NCBI GenBank assembly: GCA_944383785.1
Contig: CALWQV010000011.1
Location: forward strand, 1-46,501
DNA from: an uncultured Enterocloster sp.
GTDB taxonomy: Bacteria > Bacillota > Clostridia > Lachnospirales > Lachnospiraceae
Length of the DNA: 46,501 nt
Reading direction: 5' to 3'
Shown in pieces: positions 7,957 through 16,528 of the stretch; the first letter of the stretch is position 1, and each line of letters opens with the position of its first letter. The notes beneath the pieces are model-generated. The model searched no databases. It was not told the origin of the DNA and saw only the letters and a list, made by a program, of their open reading frames with translations. Made by a program: the position numbers and the translations under genes.

Positions 7957-8708
7957 TCCGCAGGCGTTTCTCTGCCCTTTTCCTTCACAATTACAATGGT
8001 ATAATAGCCCGCATCCGCCGGCAGCTCCTTCAGGGACCGGTATGTCTTCTCCCCCTCCATGCCGCAGCGCTCCACCGCCAGGATTTCATCCCCACCGGCA
8101 GACAGAAGCTCCTTAACGGCCTCCATCTTTTTTCCCGCCTTCATTAACACCTTCACCCCCGGAAGCTTCAGCTCCTCCTCCACGCCGTAGGTGGTGGGCA
8201 GGATATGGAGGGACTGGGCCCCGGTTACCAGCGGCTCACCCAGCCTGGCAGCAGCGGCGCAGAAGGAAGGAACTCCGCTGACCATTTCCACCGGCCATCC
8301 CCGCTCCTTTAAGATCAGGGCCGGATACATGCAGCTGGCGTAGACGGAAGTATCCCCCAGAGTCAGATAGGCCACATCCCGCCCCTGGCGCAAAAGGCCC
8401 TCGATGGCGTCCGCAGCCTCTTTGTGGCTTCTCTCCAAGCGCTCCCGCTCCTTGGTCATAGGCAGATTCAGGGGAAGGATCTCCTTCTCATCCAGCTCCG
8501 GAACCGCGCCCCTGGCGATGGCGTAAGCCACGCAGTTCATCCGCTCCCCAGTTCTGTCCGCTCCTTTAGCCAGCCCCGCCGCTCGCCGGTCCACCGTCAG
8601 GGCGATTATCCCGCACTGCCGGATTATCCGAACCGCCTTTAAGGTCATAAGCTCCGGGTCCCCCGGCCCTACGCTGACGCAGTATAAGATTCCTCTATCC
8701 TTTATCAT
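7953..8708 (-). CDS. cbiL: Precorrin-2/cobalt-factor II C20-methyltransferase
   Basis: A 251-residue S-adenosylmethionine-dependent tetrapyrrole methyltransferase. The N-terminus has the family glycine-rich motif VSVGPGDPELMTLKAVRII, the middle has AYLTLGDTSVYASCMYPAL, and then VEMVSGVPSFCAAAARLGEP and LHILPTTYG, which together favour the CbiL/CobI branch that methylates C20 in corrin-ring synthesis. CbiL enzymes usually read LTLGDPS; here a Thr replaces that Pro. No other cobalamin gene and no cobalamin riboswitch is seen nearby. The start codon overlaps the stop of the phosphodiesterase-like gene (ATGA), so translation is coupled to it. Confidence 0.85.
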   Translation of the reverse strand: MIKDRGILYCVSVGPGDPELMTLKAVRIIRQCGIIALTVDRRAAGLAKGADRTGERMNCVAYAIARGAVPELDEKEILPLNLPMTKERERLERSHKEAADAIEGLLRQGRDVAYLTLGDTSVYASCMYPALILKERGWPVEMVSGVPSFCAAAARLGEPLVTGAQSLHILPTTYGVEEELKLPGVKVLMKAGKKMEAVKELLSAGGDEILAVERCGMEGEKTYRSLKELPADAGYYTIVIVKEKGRETPAD

Positions 8709-10009
8709 ACCAGATTTTCCTCCTTTAGCAGTCCTCCCGGAACACGTCCGTCCGTATTACCCAGGCTTACACCCAAAAGCCTTGCAAGAATAGGCCCTTC
8801 GTCCACCAGGCTCATGCTCCCGATGCGGGCTCCGGGGACAAAATCCGGCCCCACCCCGAAAAAGATGGTCTGATAGCCAGCCTTGTCCGGCAGATAGCCG
8901 TGGGTGCCCGCATGGAGGCCGCTGCCATAGCCGGCCTGGCGGAAGGGTTCGTCGGACTCGTTCTGATAAAAGAATCCGTCCTTTGCCTCCAGCATAAAGG
9001 TGCAGTCCCGGTTTGCTCCCATCCGTTCAATCTCCGGCTGCTCAAAGAACCGCTCCAGCCCAAAAGAGGGCTCTCGCCTCCATTTTTCCAGAACCCGCCG
9101 CACCTGCTCCTTTAGCTCCGAGTCCCGACGGTTTTTCAGATAAATATAGCAGGCCCCGTCGCACTCCCTGGCCAGCACCCGCCAGCTTTTGACCACGCCC
9201 TTTTCCACCGTCAGCCAGCCCTTTTTCCGGAACCAGTAATTGGGATAAAGGGCCATGGATACGTCCTTCTGGCAGTGATCCCCCAGAATCACCACATTTG
9301 TCTTCTGCTCCATACCCAGGGCGTCCAGCAGGCTTAAAAGCTCCCCCAGCCTCCGGTCATGACGCTGGAGGGCATCCTGGATACACAGGGCGGAAGCGCC
9401 GAAAATATGGCGGTTTGAATCCACATCCGTAAAGTGGGCAAAGGTAACGTCCGGCTTAAAACGGCGGATGGTGTACAGCAGGGAGGCCTGGACGAAATTG
9501 TCCAGCCTGGGCTGGCTGACGCCCCGGATCATATGGCCGAAACGGCGGTAAAGATCAATCTGGTAAAGGGGGCTTCCGTTGCCCATGCTGACGGAAATCT
9601 GGTTCTCCCAGGGCTGATTGGCCCACACCTCCGGCAGATTATAGCGGATCTTAGCCCTACCCGTTACAGGCCACAAAAGGGCCGCCACCCGCAGGCCATG
9701 CTTTCTGGCCTCATCATAGAGGGTGGTGCCCCGGATATAGCGCCTCTGCCACAGCCAGTCCGGCTTTCGTTTTTCCGGCTGGACCTTATGGTTGTTTACG
9801 ATTCCGTGCCGCGCCGGGTAAAGCCCGGTGACGATACTGGTATGGGCCGGGTAGGTCAAGCTTGGGTAAACGCTTAAAACCCTGCGGCAGCCCGCCGCAC
9901 GTTTGAAGAATGCCCGAAAATGGGGCAGCGTATTCATATACGGCAGATCCATACTTCCCACTGCGTCCAATGACAGCACGATCAGCCGGTTTCTCTCATG
10001 TTTGATCAT
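8705..10009 (-). CDS. Type I phosphodiesterase / nucleotide pyrophosphatase family protein
   Basis: A 434-residue member of the alkaline-phosphatase superfamily (ectonucleotide pyrophosphatase/phosphodiesterase branch). An N-terminal metal-binding Asp lies in VLSLDAVGSMD; the nucleophile region reads YPSLTYPAHTSIVTGLYPAR. Further metal ligands occur in FTDVDSNRH, in VVILGDHCQKD and in LHAGTHGYLPD near the C-terminus. No signal peptide is evident, so it probably acts in the cytoplasm, unlike many relatives. Substrates could be nucleotides, phosphodiesters or a phosphonate/phospholipid headgroup; the sequence does not decide. It overlaps rarA upstream by ATGA and cbiL downstream in the same way. 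Confidence 0.85.
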   Translation of the reverse strand: MIKHERNRLIVLSLDAVGSMDLPYMNTLPHFRAFFKRAAGCRRVLSVYPSLTYPAHTSIVTGLYPARHGIVNNHKVQPEKRKPDWLWQRRYIRGTTLYDEARKHGLRVAALLWPVTGRAKIRYNLPEVWANQPWENQISVSMGNGSPLYQIDLYRRFGHMIRGVSQPRLDNFVQASLLYTIRRFKPDVTFAHFTDVDSNRHIFGASALCIQDALQRHDRRLGELLSLLDALGMEQKTNVVILGDHCQKDVSMALYPNYWFRKKGWLTVEKGVVKSWRVLARECDGACYIYLKNRRDSELKEQVRRVLEKWRREPSFGLERFFEQPEIERMGANRDCTFMLEAKDGFFYQNESDEPFRQAGYGSGLHAGTHGYLPDKAGYQTIFFGVGPDFVPGARIGSMSLVDEGPILARLLGVSLGNTDGRVPGGLLKEENLV

Positions 10010-11343
10010 CGCTTTTGATCTTCCTCCCCGGATTTCAGCCAGTCCATATGCTCCCTGATCCTGCGCTCATAGCCCAGATCCGTTGGGTGGTAGAACACTG
10101 TCCCCGCAAGGCCGTCGGGCAGGTACTGCTGCTTCACATAATGCTTCGGATAGTCATGAGCGTACTGATACCCCAGGCCGTGGCCCAGTTTTTCGGCCCC
10201 CTTATAATGCTTATCCCTCAGATGAACCGGCACCGGCATGGTCCTGGTCCGCTCCACCGTCTCCTGGGCGGCGCTGACCGCCATACAGGCCGCGTTGCTC
10301 TTAGGAGCCGTGGCCACATAGGTCACCGCCTGGGAAAGGATGATAGCCGCCTCGGGCATCCCCACCCGTTCCACCGCAAGGGAAGCGCTGACCGCCACCG
10401 TCAATGCCTGGGGATCCGCGTTCCCTACATCCTCTGAGGCACAGATCATAATCCGACGGGCAATAAACTTGATATCCTCGCCCGCATAAAGCATCCGGGC
10501 CAGATAGTAGACCGCCGCATCCGGGTCCGAGCCCCGCATGCTCTTGATGAAGGCGGAAATGGTATCGTAATGGTTGTCCCCATTCTTATCATAGTAAACC
10601 GCCCGCTTCTGGATGCATTCCTGGGCCGTTTCCAGGTCAATGCGGATCCTTCCGTCCTCTCCCCGCTCTGTGGTAAGGATTCCCAGCTCCACAGCGTTCA
10701 GCGCCGCTCTGGCGTCTCCATTGGCCGTATCCGCCAGAAAATCCATGGCCTCCTCATCCATCACGGCCTGGTAAGCACCCATTCCCCGCTCCACATCCGT
10801 CAAAGCCCGGCGGATCAGCTCCTTTACATCCTCCTTATCCAGGGGCTTCAGCTCGAAAACCCGCGACCGGGACAAAAGAGCGCCGTTTACCTCAAAATAG
10901 GGATTTTCCGTGGTAGCCCCGATGAGAATCAGAGTGCCGTCCTCAACAAAGGGGAGCAGATAATCCTGCTGCCCCTTGTTAAAGCGGTGAATCTCATCCA
11001 CAAAGAGAATTGTTCTCCTGCCGTACATCCCCAGGTTGTCCTTGGCGGCCTTGACCACCTCTTCCATATCCTTTTTCCCTGCCACGGTGGCGTTGATCTG
11101 CTTAAAATCAGAGCTGGTGGTATTGGCGATTACCTTGGCCAGGGTGGTTTTGCCCGTGCCCGGCGGCCCGTAAAAGATCAGGGAACCCAGCTTGTCCGCC
11201 TGAATCGCCCGGTATAAAAGCTTATCCTTTCCGATGATATGGCTTTGTCCCACCACCTCGTCCAAAGTTCTTGGACGAAGCCTGGAAGCCAGGGGAGACT
11301 CCGATTTCATATTTTTTTCTCTCATGTAATCAAATAAATCCAA
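10006..11343 (-). CDS. rarA: Replication-associated recombination protein A (RarA/MgsA)
   Basis: A 445-residue AAA+ ATPase acting at stalled replication forks. Walker A is FYGPPGTGKTT, Walker B is ILFVDEIHRF, the sensor region is LIGATTENPYFEVNGALLSR, and the C-terminal MgsA tetramerisation region runs from about residue 250 (DNHYDTISAFIKSMRGSDPD). A TTG start at 11343 is chosen: GGAGG lies seven bases upstream and the resulting N-terminus, (M)DLFDYMREKN, agrees with what I recall of clostridial RarA proteins. A more distal ATG at 11388 would overlap the lysozyme gene and adds unrelated residues. The gene follows the lysozyme gene by 19 bases and is translationally coupled to the downstream phosphodiesterase-like gene. 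Confidence 0.93.
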   Translation of the reverse strand: MDLFDYMREKNMKSESPLASRLRPRTLDEVVGQSHIIGKDKLLYRAIQADKLGSLIFYGPPGTGKTTLAKVIANTTSSDFKQINATVAGKKDMEEVVKAAKDNLGMYGRRTILFVDEIHRFNKGQQDYLLPFVEDGTLILIGATTENPYFEVNGALLSRSRVFELKPLDKEDVKELIRRALTDVERGMGAYQAVMDEEAMDFLADTANGDARAALNAVELGILTTERGEDGRIRIDLETAQECIQKRAVYYDKNGDNHYDTISAFIKSMRGSDPDAAVYYLARMLYAGEDIKFIARRIMICASEDVGNADPQALTVAVSASLAVERVGMPEAAIILSQAVTYVATAPKSNAACMAVSAAQETVERTRTMPVPVHLRDKHYKGAEKLGHGLGYQYAHDYPKHYVKQQYLPDGLAGTVFYHPTDLGYERRIREHMDWLKSGEEDQKR

Positions 11344-11362
11344 GGCTTTTCCTCCGCCTTTC

Positions 11363-13186
11363 TCAGCCTGACACGCCGGGGCCGCCATCTACGCCCTCCA
11401 CGATTCCCGAGGGAACAGAGGGGCTCTCGGTTACCGCAGCCGGCTGGTTCTGGCCTTCCGGGGCCGCCGGCTGTCCTTCTGTCTCGCCTGGCTGTCCGGC
11501 CGTCAGGGACAGGGCGCCGCTTGCGTCCGCGTTGTAGACAATTCCATCTACTGTCACCTGGGTATTGGCATACATATGGCCGTCCGCCGGTTCCAGGTAG
11601 TAATTCACGCCGTTTACAGTAATCAGCCCGGTCTGCATCCGGCCCTCTCCGTCAAAGAAATACCACTGTCCATCCACATTAGCCCAGTTGGTAACCATCT
11701 GGCCCTGGCTGTTAAAGTAATACCAGGAACCATCCATCTCCCGCCAGCCGGTGGCCATGGAGCCGTCCCCTCTCAGGAAATAGCGGCCCTGCCCTACCGT
11801 AATCCAGCCAGTCTGCATAACGCCCTGAGCGTCAGAGTAATACCAGGTTCCGCCGTCGTCGATCCAGCCCTTTGCCAGAGCGCCGCTGCCGCTCAGATAA
11901 TACCATCTGCCTTCCTGCTGCTTCCAGCCCGTGGCCATGTGGCCGTCCGCTTCCAGGAAGTAGCGGTTTCCCCGGTCTTCAATCCAGCCGGTCTTCATGA
12001 TGCCGGTGCTCTCATCGGTAAAATACCAAATGCCGCCATCGTCCACCCAGCCTTTGTCCGCCGCGCCGGAATCGCCCAGATAGTACCAGGCCCCGTCCCG
12101 TTCTTTCCAGCCGTACTCCATCTGTCCTGTGGATTCATTTAAATAATAAAGCTCTCCGCCCTCTGTCAGCCATCCGGTTTCCGCCAGTCCGTCAGATCCC
12201 ATATAATACCAGCCTTCGCCGTCGTTGATCCAGGCGTCCTTCTGCATAGCGTAGTTTTTGTAATAATAGGTATTTCCCCCGATGGTTCTCCAGGTATCGG
12301 AAGGAATCACGCCGGAAAAATCACGGAACTGGAAATCAATGTCTACATTCCCCGCGATCCCATTGACTGAACCGGTGCTGGTGGCCTGCCACATCACCGG
12401 ATTGGGGTAGGTGGGCCGCGCGGAATAGCGGGCCACCCACACAGGATAGTCCATCAGGGACATATCCAGCTTGTTGTTCAGCCAATATTCGTTGGCGTAG
12501 ATAATCGGATAATATCCGGCATCGGAAATCCTCTGGCAGAAGGCGTTCGCAATCTGGGCCAACTGTTCCTTGGACAATAGCCCCTGGGTGTCGTCCTCCA
12601 TGTCAAAGGCCACTGGGTAGGAAACAGGATAATCTTTAATCAGATCCAACACGAAATCCGCTTCCGCCACCGCCATTTCCGGGGTAGTCGCCAGGGAGTA
12701 AATATAGACGCCCACCTTTACCCCCGCCTCGTGGGCCGCCTGGATGTTCTGGTGGAAATAGGGATCTACCGCCCCTCTTGACCTGGTTCCCAGCATCACA
12801 AAAGATACGTCGTCCGCCGCCACCTGGGCCCAGTTGATCTCCCCCTGCCAGCGGGATACGTCGATTCCCCGGGCTACCACATTTGTGATGGCGCTGCCGT
12901 CCGGCATGCGGTAAGCTCCGCCGGAGTACTCCCAGGTTGTGTCAGAGGAGCCGCCGGAAACTTCTGCCGTTTCCTGGCCGCCTTCGACTCCCGAACCACC
13001 GGAAACTGTCGGTCCGTTTCCACCTCCGGCCACTACGCCGGGGCCGCTTGAGCTTTCCGCTCCCCCGGGCGTCTCTCCCGGTCCTACCGCCAGGGCGGTT
13101 ATGGGGAAGGAAGCGGACATAAGTACAATACAGCCCGCCAGGGCCGCCCTGGTGGCAACCCCTTTGGGATGGTGTTTCTTTTTCAT
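11363..13186 (-). CDS. Secreted GH25 lysozyme with choline-binding repeats
   Basis: A 607-residue secreted peptidoglycan hydrolase. A signal peptide of about 33 residues ends near ALA, followed by a Gly/Ser/Pro-rich linker. A glycoside hydrolase family 25 domain covers about residues 106-290, with the expected acidic active-site residues Asp109 (RGIDVSRWQG) and the DMED motif at 195-198 (AFDMEDD), and NVDIDF at its end. About a dozen choline-binding (CW-binding) repeats of roughly 20 residues, with the GWYYxxxxGxxxxGW pattern, fill about 300-550. The tail is low in complexity and ends GGPGVSG. RBS GAGGAGG supports the start. The repeats imply attachment to phosphocholine-bearing wall polymers, which fits the LicC/LicA fusion gene at 14646. 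Confidence 0.92.
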   Translation of the reverse strand: MKKKHHPKGVATRAALAGCIVLMSASFPITALAVGPGETPGGAESSSGPGVVAGGGNGPTVSGGSGVEGGQETAEVSGGSSDTTWEYSGGAYRMPDGSAITNVVARGIDVSRWQGEINWAQVAADDVSFVMLGTRSRGAVDPYFHQNIQAAHEAGVKVGVYIYSLATTPEMAVAEADFVLDLIKDYPVSYPVAFDMEDDTQGLLSKEQLAQIANAFCQRISDAGYYPIIYANEYWLNNKLDMSLMDYPVWVARYSARPTYPNPVMWQATSTGSVNGIAGNVDIDFQFRDFSGVIPSDTWRTIGGNTYYYKNYAMQKDAWINDGEGWYYMGSDGLAETGWLTEGGELYYLNESTGQMEYGWKERDGAWYYLGDSGAADKGWVDDGGIWYFTDESTGIMKTGWIEDRGNRYFLEADGHMATGWKQQEGRWYYLSGSGALAKGWIDDGGTWYYSDAQGVMQTGWITVGQGRYFLRGDGSMATGWREMDGSWYYFNSQGQMVTNWANVDGQWYFFDGEGRMQTGLITVNGVNYYLEPADGHMYANTQVTVDGIVYNADASGALSLTAGQPGETEGQPAAPEGQNQPAAVTESPSVPSGIVEGVDGGPGVSG

Positions 13187-13248
13187 AATGTTCCTCCTCG
13201 AAAACTACAGGTATGCTTGGTTGTCTGTCTGTGTCTTCTATGTAAGAA

Positions 13249-13285
13249 AAGGATGTCTTCAGACCATTCTCTCAGACATCCTTTG
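13249..13285 (-). terminator. Rho-independent terminator after the choline-binding protein gene
   Basis: Perfect 11-base arms AAAGGATGTCT and AGACATCCTTT with a 15-base loop. Read on the minus strand it follows the stop at 13311 and ends in a T-rich stretch (CCTTTTCTT). Confidence 0.75.
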
Positions 13286-13310
13286 CTACTGTTGCCTTTA
13301 TTTCACCGGA

Positions 13311-14378
13311 TCAGCCCGGTCCGTCTGTACGCCCCGGCTGAAGTCCCTGGGAAGAGCTGTCGCCGCCAGGGCTGGAACTGCCGGAGCTGCCGCTGGGCGA
13401 ACTTGAAGAGCCGCCTGGCGACTGGCTGGAGCCAGAACCGCCGGAAGAGGGGCCGCTTCCCGACACGCCGGGACCGTAATTGCTGGTGTCTGCGGTAGTG
13501 GACGAATCCGGGTTCTGGGCATTTACACCCGCCGCGTTCTGGCAGGCGCCGCTTGCATCAAAGGTATAGGTAGATCCGCCTATGGAAAGGCTGGTGCCTG
13601 CCGCCATTTTTCCGCTGGTGGGATCCAGATAATAATACTTTCCGGAAACCAGAATCCAGCCCTTCATCATATGGCCGCTATCGCTGAAGTAATACCAGCT
13701 GTTCTCAATCTGCTCCCAGCCCACGGACATCTTCCCTCCGGCATCCATGTAGTACTGATTGCCTTCGCTGTCCGTAAGCCAGCCGATTCTCATCACGCCG
13801 CTGGCCGTATCCAGGTAATAATAATCATCGTTCACCTTGGTCCAGCCGGTCTTCATCTTGCCGTCCTCGCCAAAGAGGTACCACTCTTCCTCGATCTTCG
13901 CCCAGGCATTGACCACGCATTTACCATTGCTCTGGAAATAGTACCAGGCGTTATCCATCTCCCGCCAGCCGGTGGCCATGTCGCCACTGCCTCTCATATA
14001 ATAGTAAGAGGCTTCATTGTTCTGGTCCGTAATCTTCAGCCAGCCCGTTACCATGGAGCCGTTGTCCAGCATATAATACCACTTGCCGTTGTCGCTGACC
14101 CAGCAGCCTGCGGCCATCAGCCCGCTGGGCTTAAAGTAATACCAGGTGCCGTTGATCTGCTTAAAGCCGGTACACATATAGCCCGTGGAAGGGTCCATGT
14201 AGTAGTAGCCTTCGCTGGTCTGAAGCCAGCCCGTGCGTGTAGTTCCGTTTTCTGTGTAAATCCACTGCCCATTGGACTTGTCCCAGCCGTCAGCGTAAGC
14301 TGTAGTGGCCGAGGCCAGCGCCAGGACACTGATGATTCCTATGGTGGTTAAGGCTGTACGCCATCTTTTACGTGCCAT
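13311..14378 (-). CDS. Secreted choline-binding-repeat protein without catalytic domain
   Basis: A 355-residue exported protein. A signal peptide (MARKRWRTALTTIGIISVLA, cleavage near AYA-DG at about residue 29) is followed directly by roughly a dozen choline-binding repeats up to about residue 285, with motifs such as TWYYFKPSGLMAAG and WYLFGEDGKMKTGW. The last 70 residues are Ser/Gly/Pro-rich, contain GPGVSG and end in DGPG. No enzyme domain is seen, so it may be a structural or adhesive surface protein. The start at 14378 is fixed by AAGGAGG six bases upstream and by the signal peptide; the upstream in-frame extension would be Arg-rich and implausible. It has its own terminator downstream, so the lysozyme gene is probably transcribed separately. 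Confidence 0.9.
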   Translation of the reverse strand: MARKRWRTALTTIGIISVLALASATTAYADGWDKSNGQWIYTENGTTRTGWLQTSEGYYYMDPSTGYMCTGFKQINGTWYYFKPSGLMAAGCWVSDNGKWYYMLDNGSMVTGWLKITDQNNEASYYYMRGSGDMATGWREMDNAWYYFQSNGKCVVNAWAKIEEEWYLFGEDGKMKTGWTKVNDDYYYLDTASGVMRIGWLTDSEGNQYYMDAGGKMSVGWEQIENSWYYFSDSGHMMKGWILVSGKYYYLDPTSGKMAAGTSLSIGGSTYTFDASGACQNAAGVNAQNPDSSTTADTSNYGPGVSGSGPSSGGSGSSQSPGGSSSSPSGSSGSSSPGGDSSSQGLQPGRTDGPG

Positions 14379-14457
14379 GGGGTTCCTCCTTCTGTTGGGG
14401 TTGTTGGGGGCGGGCAGAGCTCGATTCCGCTTCGCTTCATTTGCGCGGGGCGACTGC

Positions 14458-14579
14458 GCAGTGCGGGCTCGGAGCCTGGGGCTCCTCGCTCGCGGGCTTC
14501 GCCCTATGGAAGAGAATGAGGGGGCAGCCGCTTTCATGCGAGCATGACGCGGCTGCCCCCTCATTCTCTTCCGCACTGC
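14458..14579. repeat. Large nested palindrome
   Basis: The core has perfect 23-base arms (14509-14531 and 14549-14571) and an inner TCATGC/GCATGA dyad in the loop. Outside it, GCAGTGCGG (14458-14466) pairs with CCGCACTGC (14571-14579), but on the left these bases are separated from the core by about 42 extra bases, which hold their own small dyads (GGAGCC/GGCTCC and GGGC/GCCC). It lies between the LicC/LicA fusion gene and the choline-binding protein gene. It could stop or stabilise the upstream transcript, but no T-run follows on either strand. Confidence 0.75.
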
Positions 14580-14645
14580 TCATTGCCTACGCGGACATTA
14601 TACCACATTCTCAAAAGGATTGGGGTGACTTTTTTATTACGATTT

Positions 14646-16508
14646 TCATAATGCCCGAATCTTCTTGTAGTAATGCTTCGCATACCGGTACATGATGATG
14701 GTGTACTCCCCGAATTCCTGGCCTATGACTTTTTTGTAGACGGCCCACTGACTCCAGAGGAAGCCGCCTAGGGCGGCGTAGGCGTAGGTGACCATCCGCT
14801 CCTCCTGGCTGGGGGTTCGCCCCAGGTAGAGCTCCAGCAGGCGGTCCAGCTGCTCATCGTCGTAATAGGAATAGATGGCGCACATGGAGACATCGATTAA
14901 GGGGTCGCACATGCCTGCGTACTCCCAGTCCAAAAGGCGCATCTGGCCGTCGGGCAGCACCAGGCAGTTGTCTACGTTGGCGTCAATGTGGCAGAGGCAG
15001 GACGGACGGCTCAGCTCATCCAGGCGGTCCATCAGCTGTTCCATCCACTCCCGGACCTGATCGTAATCCTCAAAAAGCACGCCCCCGTGGCTGCGGCAGA
15101 GAGACTCGTAAAAATTGATCTTTTCCCGCATATTAAAGCTGTGGGGAACGGTTACGTCGCTTTCGTGAAGCCGGCGGACCATTTGCATAAACCGTCCCAT
15201 ATCCTCCCAGTTTTCAGCGGAAAGGGTGTGGGAATCCGGGAAATATTCGGCGATCTTATAGCCGTTTTCCGGATTCAGGTAAATCAGGTTTTCCGTAATT
15301 CCCAAAGGGATCACCGCCCGGTAGACCACTTCCTCCTCCGCCCGGTTTACCAGGCCCTCGGTCCCAGGGCCCGGGATGCGGCAGATATACTGCTTCTCTC
15401 CTACCTGAAACAGGAAGGATTGATTGGTCATACCGGCCTTTAAGCAGCGAATACCTTTAATCCGGAATTCCGGGACCTTAAATACCCGCGCCACCAAAGC
15501 CATGGCCTCATTGTCCGAATGGTCCCGGTATTTGGGGTCAAATACCCGCAGTTCCTCCAGATTTTCAAACTCGTAAACCTGGTTCTCCGGCTGGCGGTTC
15601 ATGTCCATCTCGATCAGCCGCCATTTTTCAGAAGGGCATCCGCTCTTCTCCTCCGCTTCTTTTAAAAGCTGGGGGGCCTCCTCTAGCTTCTCCCTGGCCT
15701 CGCCGGAAAGCATGTCCATATAGACCTGCTCCCAATAAAACTGCTCCGTCCCCGGAAGCTTATAATATGCCTCTAACACCGGCAAGAACCGGTTGGAAAA
15801 TTCACGGGAAAAGTAGGCCGGGCCGTACATAAACCAGCTGTCCCTGCCTCCTACCTTTACGCCGGTAATCCTCCCCTTCTTCCCTGCCTCCAGACACCAC
15901 TCCTTTGTCTCCCCCTTCTGGAAGGAAGCGGAGTACCAGGCCCCGCACTCGTAGGCGTGGTACATATTTTCCCGCAGCCAGTTGTCAGAAGAGAGTAGGT
16001 ACATATTCCGGCCCTCAAAAACCTTCCTGGCCCGGTAGATGGTAGCCAGGGTATTTTTGTTGGAATACTCCGGGTTATAGAGCAGCTTCACCCCAAAGCG
16101 GTCGATCAGATACTCAAACTTCTCCTTCAGATACCCCACCACAATGGTGATATCGCGAATCCCTGCCTCATGGAGCTGATGGATCTGCCGCTCGATCATC
16201 CGCTCCCCAAACACCTCCAAAAGCCCCTTGGGAGTCTCAAAGGTCAGAGGCACAAAACGGGAGCCAAAGCCTGCGGCAATGATCACCGCCCCGTCTACCC
16301 GGTATTTCTCAAGAAGCCTGCGGCCAGGCTCCAAAAGCCGCCAGCGCTCCCCGCCGCCTTCTCCCTCGGCAATCAGCCCCTTTGCCATGCACTCCTTAAT
16401 CAGGCTGTTGACGGAGCCTAAAGAAATGTCCAGCCCCTTTGCCATCTCCCGCTGGGTAACGGCGGGATTCTCCAAAATTGTCCTGCATATTAATCCGTAT
16501 CGATCCAT
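14646..16508 (-). CDS. Winged-helix / LicC-like cytidylyltransferase / LicA-like choline kinase fusion
   Basis: A 620-residue three-part protein. Residues 1-60 form a winged helix-turn-helix (NPAVTQREMAKGLDISLGSV). Residues 72 to about 300 form a nucleotidyltransferase like CTP:phosphocholine cytidylyltransferase LicC, with the signature IIAAGFGSRFVPLTFETPKG and the metal-site region LLSSDNWL. Residues 325-620 form a choline/aminoglycoside-type kinase like LicA, with the Brenner motif HIDANVDNC (507-515) and DWEYAG (527-532). Together they would phosphorylate choline and activate it to CDP-choline for decoration of wall or surface glycans. Two choline-binding proteins are encoded just downstream. 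No LicB transporter or LicD transferase is in the window. Ethanolamine or another amino alcohol is an alternative substrate. Confidence 0.88.
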   Translation of the reverse strand: MDRYGLICRTILENPAVTQREMAKGLDISLGSVNSLIKECMAKGLIAEGEGGGERWRLLEPGRRLLEKYRVDGAVIIAAGFGSRFVPLTFETPKGLLEVFGERMIERQIHQLHEAGIRDITIVVGYLKEKFEYLIDRFGVKLLYNPEYSNKNTLATIYRARKVFEGRNMYLLSSDNWLRENMYHAYECGAWYSASFQKGETKEWCLEAGKKGRITGVKVGGRDSWFMYGPAYFSREFSNRFLPVLEAYYKLPGTEQFYWEQVYMDMLSGEAREKLEEAPQLLKEAEEKSGCPSEKWRLIEMDMNRQPENQVYEFENLEELRVFDPKYRDHSDNEAMALVARVFKVPEFRIKGIRCLKAGMTNQSFLFQVGEKQYICRIPGPGTEGLVNRAEEEVVYRAVIPLGITENLIYLNPENGYKIAEYFPDSHTLSAENWEDMGRFMQMVRRLHESDVTVPHSFNMREKINFYESLCRSHGGVLFEDYDQVREWMEQLMDRLDELSRPSCLCHIDANVDNCLVLPDGQMRLLDWEYAGMCDPLIDVSMCAIYSYYDDEQLDRLLELYLGRTPSQEERMVTYAYAALGGFLWSQWAVYKKVIGQEFGEYTIIMYRYAKHYYKKIRAL

Positions 16509-16528
16509 GGTAATGTGATCCGCTCCTT

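Noticed and set aside
7953-8708. Cobalamin riboswitch near cbiL
   Set aside because: The gene starts inside the preceding gene's stop codon, leaving no leader, and no such structure is seen in the run upstream.
11550-12300. Regularly spaced repeats of about 60 bases resembling a CRISPR array
   Set aside because: The period matches the choline-binding repeats of the lysozyme gene in an intact frame; the units are diverged and there are no unique spacers.
13560-14290. A second block of about 60-base periodicity
   Set aside because: Again coding for choline-binding repeats in a continuous frame.
14389-14576. N-terminal extension of the choline-binding protein back to an ATG at 14576
   Set aside because: It would run through the palindrome, encode an Arg-rich stretch and put the signal peptide inside the protein; a strong ribosome-binding site marks 14378.
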